Position numbers and translations under genes: made by a program
Assembly: GCF_029688865.1 (NCBI RefSeq)
Contig: NZ_JARUKV010000026.1
Span: 1 to 64,000 of the forward strand
Direction of reading: 5' to 3'
DNA length: 64,000 bases
Source: Natronococcus sp. A-GB7
Lineage (GTDB): Archaea > Halobacteriota > Halobacteria > Halobacteriales > Natrialbaceae
The notes under the pieces: generated by a model
Told to the model about the DNA's origin: nothing
What the model saw: the letters and a program-made list of their open reading frames with translations, nothing else
Databases searched by the model: none
Shown here: piece after piece, positions 42,703 through 51,545 of the stretch
Layout of the letters: each line of letters starts with the position of its first letter
Position numbering within the stretch: position 1 is the first letter of the stretch

Positions 42703-45414
42703 ATGTCGCAAGACAACTCTGAAAATATAACAACCACGACGCGGCGTAAATTCGTCGCGGGAACCAGCGCGCTCGTCGGGGCCGGCCTGCTCGGGGCCGG
42801 TGCCGGCGTCTCCACCGTCGGAGCCAGCGAGGACGTCGACACGGCGTTCGCGAACGTACGGGTACGCGAGGCCCTCCACGCCTGGAACCGCGGGTATCGC
42901 GGGCGAGCCGACCGAACGCTTGCACTGGCCGACAGCGGAACCGACTCGCGCCACCCCGATCTCGGTCCCTGGAGCGGGGCGACGGTCTCGACGGAGGACG
43001 GGTTCGAGATCGACGGCAACCCGTTCGCCAACACCGGCGGGAGTACCACCTCGAACACGACGAAACTCGTCGCCTGGCACAACGACTTCGACCGATACGG
43101 CGAGTACTCCCGGCCGCGGGACTCCAACGGCCACGGGACCCACGTCGCCTCGATCATGGCCGGTACCGGGCGAGCGAGCGGGTTCGACGGCAGCCGTTAC
43201 CAGGAGGACGAACCCCGGACGACGCTCGTCCTCGGCGACACCCTCTCCTACGAGGTCGACGCCGAGGCTCACAGCGGCGTCTTCGCCAGCGTCTACGGTG
43301 AACTCGTCGAGATCGCGATCGAAGGTCCCGACGGCGAGGAGATCACGACCTCCAGTGACCTCGTCGGCACGAGCCTCGAAGAGAACATCGTCGCCCAGAC
43401 GCCGACGGTCCACGACGACGGCGAGGAGACCTACACGGTCCACGTCCGCGCCCAGGAGGGCGAACTCGTCTCGTCGGGCACCGTCGAGCGCGTCGCCGTC
43501 GGGGCGTTCGTCGATCCGACCGACACCGTCGGCGACCGGACCGACGACGGCGACCGCTCGATGCACGCGGGCATCGCGCCCGACGCGGGGATCGTCTCGC
43601 TGTCGGGACTCGGCGACCCGACCCTCGAGATGGGCGACTACGCAGAAGAGTTCGCCGAGGAACTCAACGTCCGCGCGGTGAACATGTCCTGGGGGTACGT
43701 CGGCGGGATCCCCCTCGGCGCGGCCGGTGGACGCCTCGACGACGTCCCCGAGGCGATCGGGAACCTGGCCGACGCGGGGATCCTCTCGGTCGCGGCAGCG
43801 GGCAACGACGCCACCCCGGCTTCCGGTAACGCCGCACCGGCAGTCGTCCGCGAGGCGATCTCGGTCGTCGCGACCGGCGCCCGCGACGGGATCTCAGCGT
43901 ACTCCTCGGGGGGGATCGCCGGCATCGACGAACACGACGAGCCGTTCATGAAACCCGACGTCACCGCCCCCGGCGGGACGCTCAACGTCCCCGATATCGC
44001 TGCACTGCAGGGCGAGCCCGAGGAGGAGGTCACTGAAGCGGAACCGGACGACGCCGCGGCGAGCGCGGAGCTCGAACCGGTCGCTGAACTCGACGAGGTC
44101 GACGAGAGCGACCTCGAGCCGAAGACCGCCTTCGACGACGCGATCACCGGTCCCGTCGACTACGAGGTCGACCTCGCCGACTCCGTTCTCGACACCCTGG
44201 GAGACGTCAGCCTCGACACGTCGCTGGAGTCGCCGCTGGCCGGCGCGAACACCGAGGGCGACGGGAGCGACGGCGTCCGTGACTACACGGGGAAGGCCGG
44301 AACGTCGATGGCCGCACCGTCGGTGGCCGGTATCTCCGGCGTCGTCGCGGAAGCGATGGAGTTCGATGCGCCGGAAGCGATCGCGCTCGACGAGCCGGCC
44401 GACGCCGACCGGGACGACGTCTTCCGGCTGAAGACCACGCTGCTCGCAACCGCAAGCGAGACTGCGCTGACGGCCGCACCGTATCACCGCGCGAAGGCAC
44501 CCCGGTACACCCACGGTGGCCGCGACCAGTTCGAGGGCTACGGCCGCGCGAACGTCGGTCCCGCGATCGACGCCGTGACCCGGGACCTGACCGACGACGC
44601 CGTCTCCGGGACGGTCGGCCTCGCAGTCCCCGAGGACGAGCGGGCGATCGCGGGCCACGTCCGCGTGAGCGATCCCGGCGAGATCGACGCCGAGGTCGCC
44701 TTCAGCCACTACAGCGGCGGCAACGCGAGCGCGACCAAGGGCGATCCCCACGTCGACCTCTTCTGCTACGACGCCCAGAACCCCGACGAGCAGACCGGCG
44801 ACCCGACGATTGTCGACAGCGACGCCGGCATCGAGGGCGACGCCGCGGTCTCGACGACGGTCTCGCCGGACGACCTCGAGGACAACGGCGGCGAGCGAGT
44901 GTTCTACGTCGTCGCGAAGCTGGTGAACGTCCCCGGACTGGTCAACGGCTTCGACTGCCGAGCCCACCTCGACCTCGAGACCGCGTTCGACGAAGCGGGG
45001 CTGCTCGTCGAGGGCGAGCGCGAGGACGACGCCTCCGTCTTCACGGGCGGTCAGACCAACCGCACCGAACTCGACGTGACGGTTCGCAATCCCGACGACG
45101 AGGACGTCGTCGTCCGCGACACCGTCCCCGAGGACTGGGACGTCGACGAGGACCACGGCGACGTCGAGGCGACGACGCCCGCCTTCGGCGGCGGCACCCA
45201 CGTCTACGTCGGCGTCGACGATCCCCAGGACGCCTACGAGGGGCTGACCCACTTCGCCGAGGCGCCCGACGACGTCGAGGACTCCGATCGTTACACCTTC
45301 GGTCCAATCGCAGTGACGACCGACACCGACGACGACGGAACGCTCACCGACCGCGAGTGGACCGCGATCAGCGGCACCGACCGGACGGTCACCGTCGCCG
45401 CGGAAGAGACGTAG
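42703..45414 (+). CDS. Secreted subtilisin-like serine protease with inserts and C-terminal Ig-like module
   Basis: A 903-residue TAT-exported S8 protease (TTRRKFVAGTSALVGAGLLGAGAG). Triad: D77 in LALADSGTD, H144 in SNGHGTHVASIMAG and S535 in GTSMAAPSVAGISG; oxyanion Asn in AAAGNDATP. Between the His helix and GIAPDAGIVSL is an insert of about 125 residues, beta-rich (about 158-285). A second insert, very acidic (EEEVTEAEPDDAAAS...), lies just before the serine (about 435-520). After the catalytic domain come a beta domain (about 600-770) and the C-terminal module (about 775-900) shared with the propeller protein. It should act outside the cell. Substrate unknown. Confidence 0.88.
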   Translation: MSQDNSENITTTTRRKFVAGTSALVGAGLLGAGAGVSTVGASEDVDTAFANVRVREALHAWNRGYRGRADRTLALADSGTDSRHPDLGPWSGATVSTEDGFEIDGNPFANTGGSTTSNTTKLVAWHNDFDRYGEYSRPRDSNGHGTHVASIMAGTGRASGFDGSRYQEDEPRTTLVLGDTLSYEVDAEAHSGVFASVYGELVEIAIEGPDGEEITTSSDLVGTSLEENIVAQTPTVHDDGEETYTVHVRAQEGELVSSGTVERVAVGAFVDPTDTVGDRTDDGDRSMHAGIAPDAGIVSLSGLGDPTLEMGDYAEEFAEELNVRAVNMSWGYVGGIPLGAAGGRLDDVPEAIGNLADAGILSVAAAGNDATPASGNAAPAVVREAISVVATGARDGISAYSSGGIAGIDEHDEPFMKPDVTAPGGTLNVPDIAALQGEPEEEVTEAEPDDAAASAELEPVAELDEVDESDLEPKTAFDDAITGPVDYEVDLADSVLDTLGDVSLDTSLESPLAGANTEGDGSDGVRDYTGKAGTSMAAPSVAGISGVVAEAMEFDAPEAIALDEPADADRDDVFRLKTTLLATASETALTAAPYHRAKAPRYTHGGRDQFEGYGRANVGPAIDAVTRDLTDDAVSGTVGLAVPEDERAIAGHVRVSDPGEIDAEVAFSHYSGGNASATKGDPHVDLFCYDAQNPDEQTGDPTIVDSDAGIEGDAAVSTTVSPDDLEDNGGERVFYVVAKLVNVPGLVNGFDCRAHLDLETAFDEAGLLVEGEREDDASVFTGGQTNRTELDVTVRNPDDEDVVVRDTVPEDWDVDEDHGDVEATTPAFGGGTHVYVGVDDPQDAYEGLTHFAEAPDDVEDSDRYTFGPIAVTTDTDDDGTLTDREWTAISGTDRTVTVAAEET

Positions 45415-45521
45415 CTGACCAACACGGCAGTTCGCCCGTTTTCGGGCCGCCGTCGAGACTGCGACTGAAGCGAGACCCATCCGCGACTGACGACGCTCCG
45501 GGCCGACACGAGAGACCATCT

Positions 45522-47011
45522 ATGACCACGAACTCGACCACCGAGACGCGAACTGACGCAGTCAGTGCATCGACCCGCAGACGATTCGTCGCCGGCCTCG
45601 GCGCCGCCGGCCTCGCGACGACGCTTCCCTTCGCCGGGAGCGCGGCAGCCGACGAGACGATCGTCGACGAGACGCTCGACACCGCGAGCGACGCTCTCCA
45701 GGAGACCCTCGTCGTCTTCGAGGAGACCGACCAGGTCGACCGCCTCGCGGAGCTGGACCTCGCGCTGGGGTATCACTCCTTCGCGGTCCTCCCGGTCGGC
45801 TACACCGAACTCACCGGCGAGCAGCTGCTCGAGATCTCCGCCTGGGACGATGTCAGGTACGTCTCGGCGAACCGCGACCTCGAGTACTTCAACGACGACA
45901 GCCGCGAGACGACCGGCGCCGATCGGGTCCAGGACGGCGAGGACCTCGAGACGGCCTACACCGGCAAGAACGTCCACACCGCGGTCATCGACACCGGCGT
46001 CGACGGCGCCCACCCCGACCTCGAGGGGAACCTCGCGGCCAACTGGCAGTGGGTCGGTGATCCGCTCGAGCAGGACGTCCTCTGGGAGGACCTCGGCCCG
46101 TGAACACCGACGACAACGGGCACGGGACCCACTGCTGTGGCACCGTCGGCGGCGACGGCACCGAGAGCGACGGCGAGTACAAGGGGATCGCTCCCGACGC
46201 GACGCTGACCTCCTACTCAGCGAACCTCTCGCTGACGCTCGTCACGATCGTCGCGGCCTATGACCACATGATCGAACGCAAGCAGTCGGGCGAGACCGAC
46301 ATCCAGGTCGTCTCGAACTCGTACGGGCTGGCCGAGGACGAGGACTACGACCCGAACGATCCGGGCAACGTTGCCACCTGGCACGCGTTCGAAGCCGACA
46401 TCCTGCCCGTGTTCGCCGCCGGCAACGACGGCCCCGAGACGAACACGCTCAACTTCTACACCCGCGGCCCCCACGTCCTTGGCGTGGCGGCGACGAACGC
46501 CGACCAGACGGTGACAGACTTCTCCTCGCGCGGGCGCTCGCCGGGGTACGACGGCGTGACCAACTACGACCGCGAGGCAGCCTTCGAGAACCACCGGGCG
46601 TTCTACTCGGGCGACGACCCCGACGGCCCGCTGGGATTTTATCGCAACGGTGTCGCCGCGAAGGGCGGAAGCGTGATGAGCACGCTCAACCCCACCCACG
46701 CGCTGCAGGCGACCGAAACCGACGAGGAGGTCTTCTACGGCCGCCTCTCGGGGACGAGCATGGCCTGTCCCGGCGTCGCCGGCTGTGCGACCCTGGTCGT
46801 CGACGCCTACTACGAGACCCACGGCGAGTACCCCGACGCGATCGACGTGCTGAACACGCTCGAGGCGACGGCCGTCGAGAACGTCCACGACGACTACACC
46901 GCGGAATCGGTCGGCGCCGGGTTCGCCGACGTCTACGCCGCGGTCGAACGCGCCGAGGCGGACGACCTCGCCGACTTCGGCGAGGCCACGATCGCACCCG
47001 GCGGCGAGTAG
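45522..47011 (+). pseudogene. Secreted subtilisin-like protease, split by a frameshift
   Basis: Two reading frames make one S8 protease of about 496 residues. Part 1 (45522-46103, 193 residues) has a TAT signal (TRRRFVAGLGAAGLATTLPFAGS), a propeptide-like stretch (FAVLPVGYTELTGEQLLEISAWDDVRYVSANRDLEYF) and the Asp motif AVIDTGVDGAHPDL, then stops at TGA after WEDLGP. Part 2 (46100-47011, 303 residues, GTG) continues at once with NTDDNGHGTHCCGTVGG (His), VFAAGNDGPE (Asn) and GTSMACPGVAGC (Ser). One missing base near 46100 explains it. The stop and GTG overlap as GTGA, so coupled translation of two pieces is conceivable. It lacks the C-terminal module of its neighbour. Confidence 0.85.
46097..46103 (+). 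other. Frameshift site in the second subtilase
   Basis: The reading frame ends at TGA (46101-46103), while the -1 frame opens with GTG (46100-46102). Restoring one G in CCCGTG would give uninterrupted LGPVNTDDNGHGTH. There is no long homopolymer or clear slippery heptamer, so a mutation or a sequencing error is likelier than programmed frameshifting. Confidence 0.7.
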
Positions 47012-47112
47012 TCGGCTCGGAACCCGACGGGACGGGTTCGGTACGGCTCAGTTCGCTCGAGAACCTTCTGTCGGTGTATTCGGTGCAGCCCGAAGCTTAC
47101 TGGCGGTCGGTC

Positions 47113-49053
47113 TTACTCCCGTTCGATCGGACCCCCGGTAAGGGTCGACTCGTCGCCGACGGGACCTGCCCCCTCGTCCTCGGCGATCGCGAACACCGCC
47201 GCGCCGTGGGCAGGGAGCTCCCGCTCGAGCGGTTCGGCCGGAAGCCGTTCGCCGCGAACGCCGTCCCAGAGGACGAGCGAGTCAGTATCCTGCGCGCTCG
47301 TCGCGTACTCGGCGGGATCGAACGCGATCGTCCGGGGCGCGTCGGCCCAGTTGAAGACCGCGACCGTCGGCGCGCCGTCGCCGGGTCGTTCGCAGACGAC
47401 CCGATCCGGGAACTCGGTGCGGTCGAGCCCCTCGACGACGCCCGTCGAGACGGGCGGCAGCGAGCGCTCGAGCAGTCGCCGTCCCTCCGCGTCGATCTCG
47501 GCGATTCGGTCCGAGAAGACGTTGACGCCCCCGGTCGTCGCGACGAGTGCGGCGAACGCCTCCCGCTCGGCGCGGGTCAGATCGCTGGTCGCCCTGACGA
47601 GCTGGCAGTCGGGATCGTTCACCCACCAGCGGCGGTGGAGCACCTGGCGGTTGAGCGTGTTTCGGACCGCGTTCTTCAGCGCCGGCTGGCTCGCGGCCTC
47701 GTCCTCGGTCTCCCAGACCGGATCGGTGTCGGGTCCGATCCGCATCGCGTCGACCAGCCCGACGCTCGGGGCCAGGGGCGCGCCGCAGCCGAGCACGAGG
47801 ACGTCGTCGCCGACCGTCTCGTCGACGATCTCGAGGCCGCGACGGTAGGCCTCGAACCGGGTCGCGTCCGGGTCGTGGCGCTCGCCTGGAAGCGCCGCCG
47901 CGAAGAGGAAGTCGAGCTTGAGATACGAGAAGCCCCAGTCGTCAACGACGGTCGCGAACGTCTCCCGAAGCCACTCCTGTACCTCGGGGTGAGTCGTGTC
48001 GAGGCCGTAGAGCTGCGATCCCGCGCGGAACCCGCCGTCGACTGGCTCGCCGACCCCGTCGTCCGCGGTTCCGGGTTCCGCCACGAACCAGTCGGGGTGG
48101 TCCTGGTAGAGCGCGGCGTCCCGCTCGACGTAGAAGGGCGCGAGCCAGAGGCCCGGCCTGTATCCCGCCGTCTCGACGTCGTCCGCGAGGGCGGCTATGT
48201 CGGAGAAGCCGTCGTCGATCGAGCGCCAGTCGCCGAACGCCTCCATGTAGCCGTCGTCCAGCTGGACGATATCCACTGGAATGCCCCACTCCCGGAGCTC
48301 CTCGAGGTTCTCGCGGACGTCCGCCTCGGTGACGTCGGTGAAGTAGTGGTACCACGAGCACCAGCCGGTCGGCACCGACTCGGGGACGCGAGCGTCCATC
48401 TCCTCGCCGATCAGGTCGGCGAGCGCCGCCAGCCCCTCGCGGAGGTCGCGGCTCGCGTCCACCCACAGGGTCGGCACCTCGAGCGTCGAGCCGGGCTCGA
48501 GGGACATCCCCTCGAACGGACAGACCGCAGCAACGTCGTGAACGCCGTCGGCGTCGTCGACGATATCGAACCGGGTGCAGAACCGGTCGTGCTCGAGAAA
48601 CCCCATTGTGAGCGCCCGTTCGTCCTCGACGAACCCGGCGAGGTAGCTGCTCGTCCGTCGATCATCCGGGGCGGCGGGATCGAGCATCATCGGCGCGTTG
48701 TCCGGGTTCTCGGCGGGAAAACGCTCGCCGACCGGGAGCGTCGCCGTCGGCGACCACGACTGGTAGCCGTGGCGGTAGAGCCGGGCGTCCGAACCGAAGG
48801 TTGACTCCAGGGAGAGCGTGAGCCGATCGAGCGACGCCGTCGCCTCGCCGTCGTTGGTGATCGAAACCGAGAGGGCGATCCCCTCGGCTCGCTCTGTCGC
48901 CGAGGCGTCGCTCAGCTCGAGTCCTGTCGATCCGTTCGTCGCCGCGACATCGAGACGCCCCGAGAGCAGCTCGCCGTTCGCGTCGGCGACCGAAACCGAG
49001 CCGTCGTCGAGACCGTACCGTACCCTGGTTTCGCCGACCGATAACTCGTCCAT
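47113..49053 (-). CDS. Alpha-galactosidase (GH36)
   Basis: A 646-residue glycoside hydrolase. The N-terminal beta-supersandwich (1-215) leads to a TIM barrel: PTGWCSWYHYFTDVTEADVRENL, IVQLDDGYMEAFGDW, SYLKLDFLFAAALPGERHD with the nucleophile D381, and DAMRIGPDTDPVW with the likely acid/base D442. The C-terminal sheet ends it. No signal peptide, so it acts on imported alpha-galactosides such as melibiose or raffinose, releasing galactose. It is divergent from bgaH with 74 bp between them; GATATATTC (49076-49084) gives a minus-strand TATA box 25-30 nt before the ATG. Confidence 0.9.
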   Translation of the reverse strand: MDELSVGETRVRYGLDDGSVSVADANGELLSGRLDVAATNGSTGLELSDASATERAEGIALSVSITNDGEATASLDRLTLSLESTFGSDARLYRHGYQSWSPTATLPVGERFPAENPDNAPMMLDPAAPDDRRTSSYLAGFVEDERALTMGFLEHDRFCTRFDIVDDADGVHDVAAVCPFEGMSLEPGSTLEVPTLWVDASRDLREGLAALADLIGEEMDARVPESVPTGWCSWYHYFTDVTEADVRENLEELREWGIPVDIVQLDDGYMEAFGDWRSIDDGFSDIAALADDVETAGYRPGLWLAPFYVERDAALYQDHPDWFVAEPGTADDGVGEPVDGGFRAGSQLYGLDTTHPEVQEWLRETFATVVDDWGFSYLKLDFLFAAALPGERHDPDATRFEAYRRGLEIVDETVGDDVLVLGCGAPLAPSVGLVDAMRIGPDTDPVWETEDEAASQPALKNAVRNTLNRQVLHRRWWVNDPDCQLVRATSDLTRAEREAFAALVATTGGVNVFSDRIAEIDAEGRRLLERSLPPVSTGVVEGLDRTEFPDRVVCERPGDGAPTVAVFNWADAPRTIAFDPAEYATSAQDTDSLVLWDGVRGERLPAEPLERELPAHGAAVFAIAEDEGAGPVGDESTLTGGPIERE

Positions 49054-49073
49054 AGCGACGAGTCGAACCGGCG

Positions 49074-49107
49074 TCAGATATATTCTCCCATGGCAACGCT
49101 TAGGTGG
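49074..49107. promoter_or_regulatory. Divergent promoters of the alpha- and beta-galactosidase genes
   Basis: GATATATTC (49076-49084) reads as GAATATATC on the minus strand, 23-31 nt before the alpha-galactosidase ATG. CGCTTAGG (about 49098-49105) is 23-30 nt before the bgaH ATG on the plus strand. Both fit leaderless transcription from a single 74-bp control region. Confidence 0.5.
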
Positions 49108-49127
49108 CGGCCCCGTGACCTGCGCGT

Positions 49128-51152
49128 ATGCGTACTGGTGTCTGTTACTTTCCGGAGCACTGGCCTCGAGAGCGGTGGGAGGACGACGTCGAACGGATGG
49201 CCGAGGCCGGTCTCGAGTACGTCCGCATGGCCGAGTTCTCGTGGGCCGTCCTCGAGTCCGAGCGCGGCGCGTTCGACTTCGAGTGGCTCGACGGGGCGGT
49301 CGAACTGATCGGCGACCACGGGATGCAGGCGGTACTCTGTACGCCGACGGCGACGCCGCCGAAGTGGCTAGTCGACGAACGACCCGAAATTCTACAGGAG
49401 GACCCGGACGGAACGGTTCGGGAGCACGGGAGCCGCCGCCATTACTGTTTCAACTCCGCGGCTTACCGGGAGGAGACCGAACGGATCGTCACGACGATGG
49501 CGAGTCGGTACGCCGACAACCCCTACGTCGCGGGCTGGCAGACCGACAACGAGTTCGGCTGTCATCACACCGTCCGCTGTTACTGCGACGACTGCGCCGC
49601 CGCGTTCCGGGAGTGGCTCGCCGAGAAGTACGGCTCGATCGCGGCGCTCAACGAGGCCTGGGGGACGACCTTTTGGAGCCAGCGGTACACGAGCTTTGAG
49701 GAGGTCGATCCACCGGGACCGACGCCCGCCGAACACCACCCGTCGCGGCTGCTCGACTACGCCCGGTTTTCGAGCGACTCCGTCGTCGACTACAACCGCC
49801 TGCAGGTCGATCTTCTCAGGGAGGTGAACCCCGACTGGTTCGTTACCCACAACTTCATGGGTCGGTTCCCGACCCTCGACGCCTACGCCGTCAGCGAGGA
49901 CCTCGATCTGGTCTCGTGGGACTCGTACCCGACGGGGTTCGTCCAAGACCGACTCGAGGGCGAGCCGACCCCCGACCAGCTGCGGGCGGGCGATCCCGAC
50001 CAGCTCGGGATGGACCACGACCTCTACCGGAGCGCACTGGATCGGCCGTTCTGGGTAATGGAACAGCAGCCAGGCGACGTCAACTGGCCGCCTCACTGTC
50101 CCCAGCCCGGCGAGGGCGCGATGCGTCTCTGGGCCCATCACGCGACCGCCCACGGCGCCGACGCCGTGTTGTACTTCAGGTGGCGGCGCTGTCTCGAGGG
50201 CCAGGAACAGTACCACGCCGGACTGCTGAAACAGGACGGGTCACCGGATCGGGGATACGAGGACGCGTCGCAGGCGGCCGACGACCTGGCGGCCCTCGAC
50301 GACGCCGACGGCGTCGACGCGTCCGTCGCCCTCCTGTTCGACTACGACAACCTCTGGGCGCTCGACGAGCAGCCCCACGCCCCTGACTTCGACTACTGGA
50401 GCCTGCTCGACGCCTTCTACGGGGCGCTCCGCGCTCGAGGGGTGCAGGTCGACGTCGTGCACCCGACGACCGCCCTCTCCGGGTACGACGCCGTCGTCGC
50501 GCCGGCACTGCACCTAGTTACCGACGGGCTCGCGAAGCGACTGACGGACTACGTCGAGACGGGCGGCGAACTCCTCCTCGGCCCGCGGACGGGAGTCAAA
50601 GACGAGTACAACAAACTTCGGCCCGCCCCGCAGCCGGGACCGCTCGCGGATCTCGTCGGTGCGACCGTCGATCAACACGAGTCCCTGCCCCCGCAAGTCG
50701 AGACCCGCGTGCGCCGCGTCGACGGCGACGAGACGTACGCGTTCCGCACCTGGGCCGAGTGGCTCGAGGCCGACGCGGCGACCCCGCTGCTCGAGTACGA
50801 CACCGACGGGATCGAAGCGGGTCGGATGGCGGCCGTCGAGAACGACGTCCGCGAGGGCAGGGTCGTCTACTGTGGCGTCTGGCCGGGCGCCGACCTGGCC
50901 GACGCGCTCGTCGCCCCGCTGCTCGACCGTGCCGGCGTTCCGTCCTGCGATCGGCTCCCCGAGGGGCTCCGGGTCGGCCAGCGCGGCGACTACACGTGGG
51001 TGACGAACTTCTCGAGCGATCGGTTCGGGCTCAAGGTTGACGCGAACGTCGAGTGGCCGGTCGGCGAGAGAACCGTCGGCGCCTACGACGTCGCGGTCGC
51101 AGACGAACGGATCGTCGACGAACTCTCGGTTGAACGGATCGACCAGCAGTAG
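49128..51152 (+). CDS. bgaH: Beta-galactosidase (GH42, haloarchaeal BgaH type)
   Basis: A 674-residue GH42 enzyme that I recognise as the haloarchaeal BgaH family. VCYFPEHWPRERWEDDVERMAEAGLEYVRMAEFSWA opens the barrel; acid/base E142 is in GWQTDNEFGCH and nucleophile E312 in FWVMEQQPGDVNWPP, positions close to those known for Haloferax BgaH. The trimer-type zinc cysteines are in CYCDDC. A beta-galactosidase trimerisation-like domain (about 390-590) and a short beta domain end it. No signal peptide: cytoplasmic hydrolysis of beta-galactosides. It is divergent from the alpha-galactosidase gene and part of the galactose cluster. Confidence 0.95.
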   Translation: MRTGVCYFPEHWPRERWEDDVERMAEAGLEYVRMAEFSWAVLESERGAFDFEWLDGAVELIGDHGMQAVLCTPTATPPKWLVDERPEILQEDPDGTVREHGSRRHYCFNSAAYREETERIVTTMASRYADNPYVAGWQTDNEFGCHHTVRCYCDDCAAAFREWLAEKYGSIAALNEAWGTTFWSQRYTSFEEVDPPGPTPAEHHPSRLLDYARFSSDSVVDYNRLQVDLLREVNPDWFVTHNFMGRFPTLDAYAVSEDLDLVSWDSYPTGFVQDRLEGEPTPDQLRAGDPDQLGMDHDLYRSALDRPFWVMEQQPGDVNWPPHCPQPGEGAMRLWAHHATAHGADAVLYFRWRRCLEGQEQYHAGLLKQDGSPDRGYEDASQAADDLAALDDADGVDASVALLFDYDNLWALDEQPHAPDFDYWSLLDAFYGALRARGVQVDVVHPTTALSGYDAVVAPALHLVTDGLAKRLTDYVETGGELLLGPRTGVKDEYNKLRPAPQPGPLADLVGATVDQHESLPPQVETRVRRVDGDETYAFRTWAEWLEADAATPLLEYDTDGIEAGRMAAVENDVREGRVVYCGVWPGADLADALVAPLLDRAGVPSCDRLPEGLRVGQRGDYTWVTNFSSDRFGLKVDANVEWPVGERTVGAYDVAVADERIVDELSVERIDQQ

Positions 51153-51545
51153 GTGGGCCGCACTCGTTCGTTCACCACAGATGCTGAACGTGAGTCAGTC
51201 GGATCGGCACGTACAGATGAACACGTCCTTTTTTCGGTATCGGGATTCCGCGTGGTTCGAGAGACCTTCGGTCTCTCGTTATCGAGCGAAACCTTCGGTT
51301 TCGCGGACCTCGCGAATTCTGTCGAGACGTTGTCCTGCTGACCTCGCGGGAGTTTCGCTCCCGCTTAGCTTCGATTCGCTCAGTCACGAAAGACGGCAGC
51401 GCCGTCTCGAACGACTTCGCGCGGAACCACTCGCGCAAAAATATATGTTAAAAAGCCGTTCGCTTCCGATTATCGCTCGCGGGTGCTACGCTTGCTACTC
51501 TCCTGCGGTGGTACCGCCTCCGCCTGTGTGTACCACTCACGACTG
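51153..51545. other. Intergenic region with five hairpins and an AT-rich element
   Basis: Perfect stem-loops: CGAGAGACC-TTC-GGTCTCTCG (51258-51278), GCGAAACC-TTC-GGTTTCGC (51286-51304), GCGGGAG-TTTCG-CTCCCGC (51346-51364), AGACGGC-AGC-GCCGTCT (51391-51407) and GTGGTAC with a 15-nt loop and GTACCAC (51508-51536). Between the fourth and fifth lies AAAATATATGTTAAAAAG (about 51437-51454). On the minus strand this offers U-tracts that could terminate the isomerase transcript, or a TATA element for a leftward RNA through the hairpins. No gene is seen. Confidence 0.6.
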
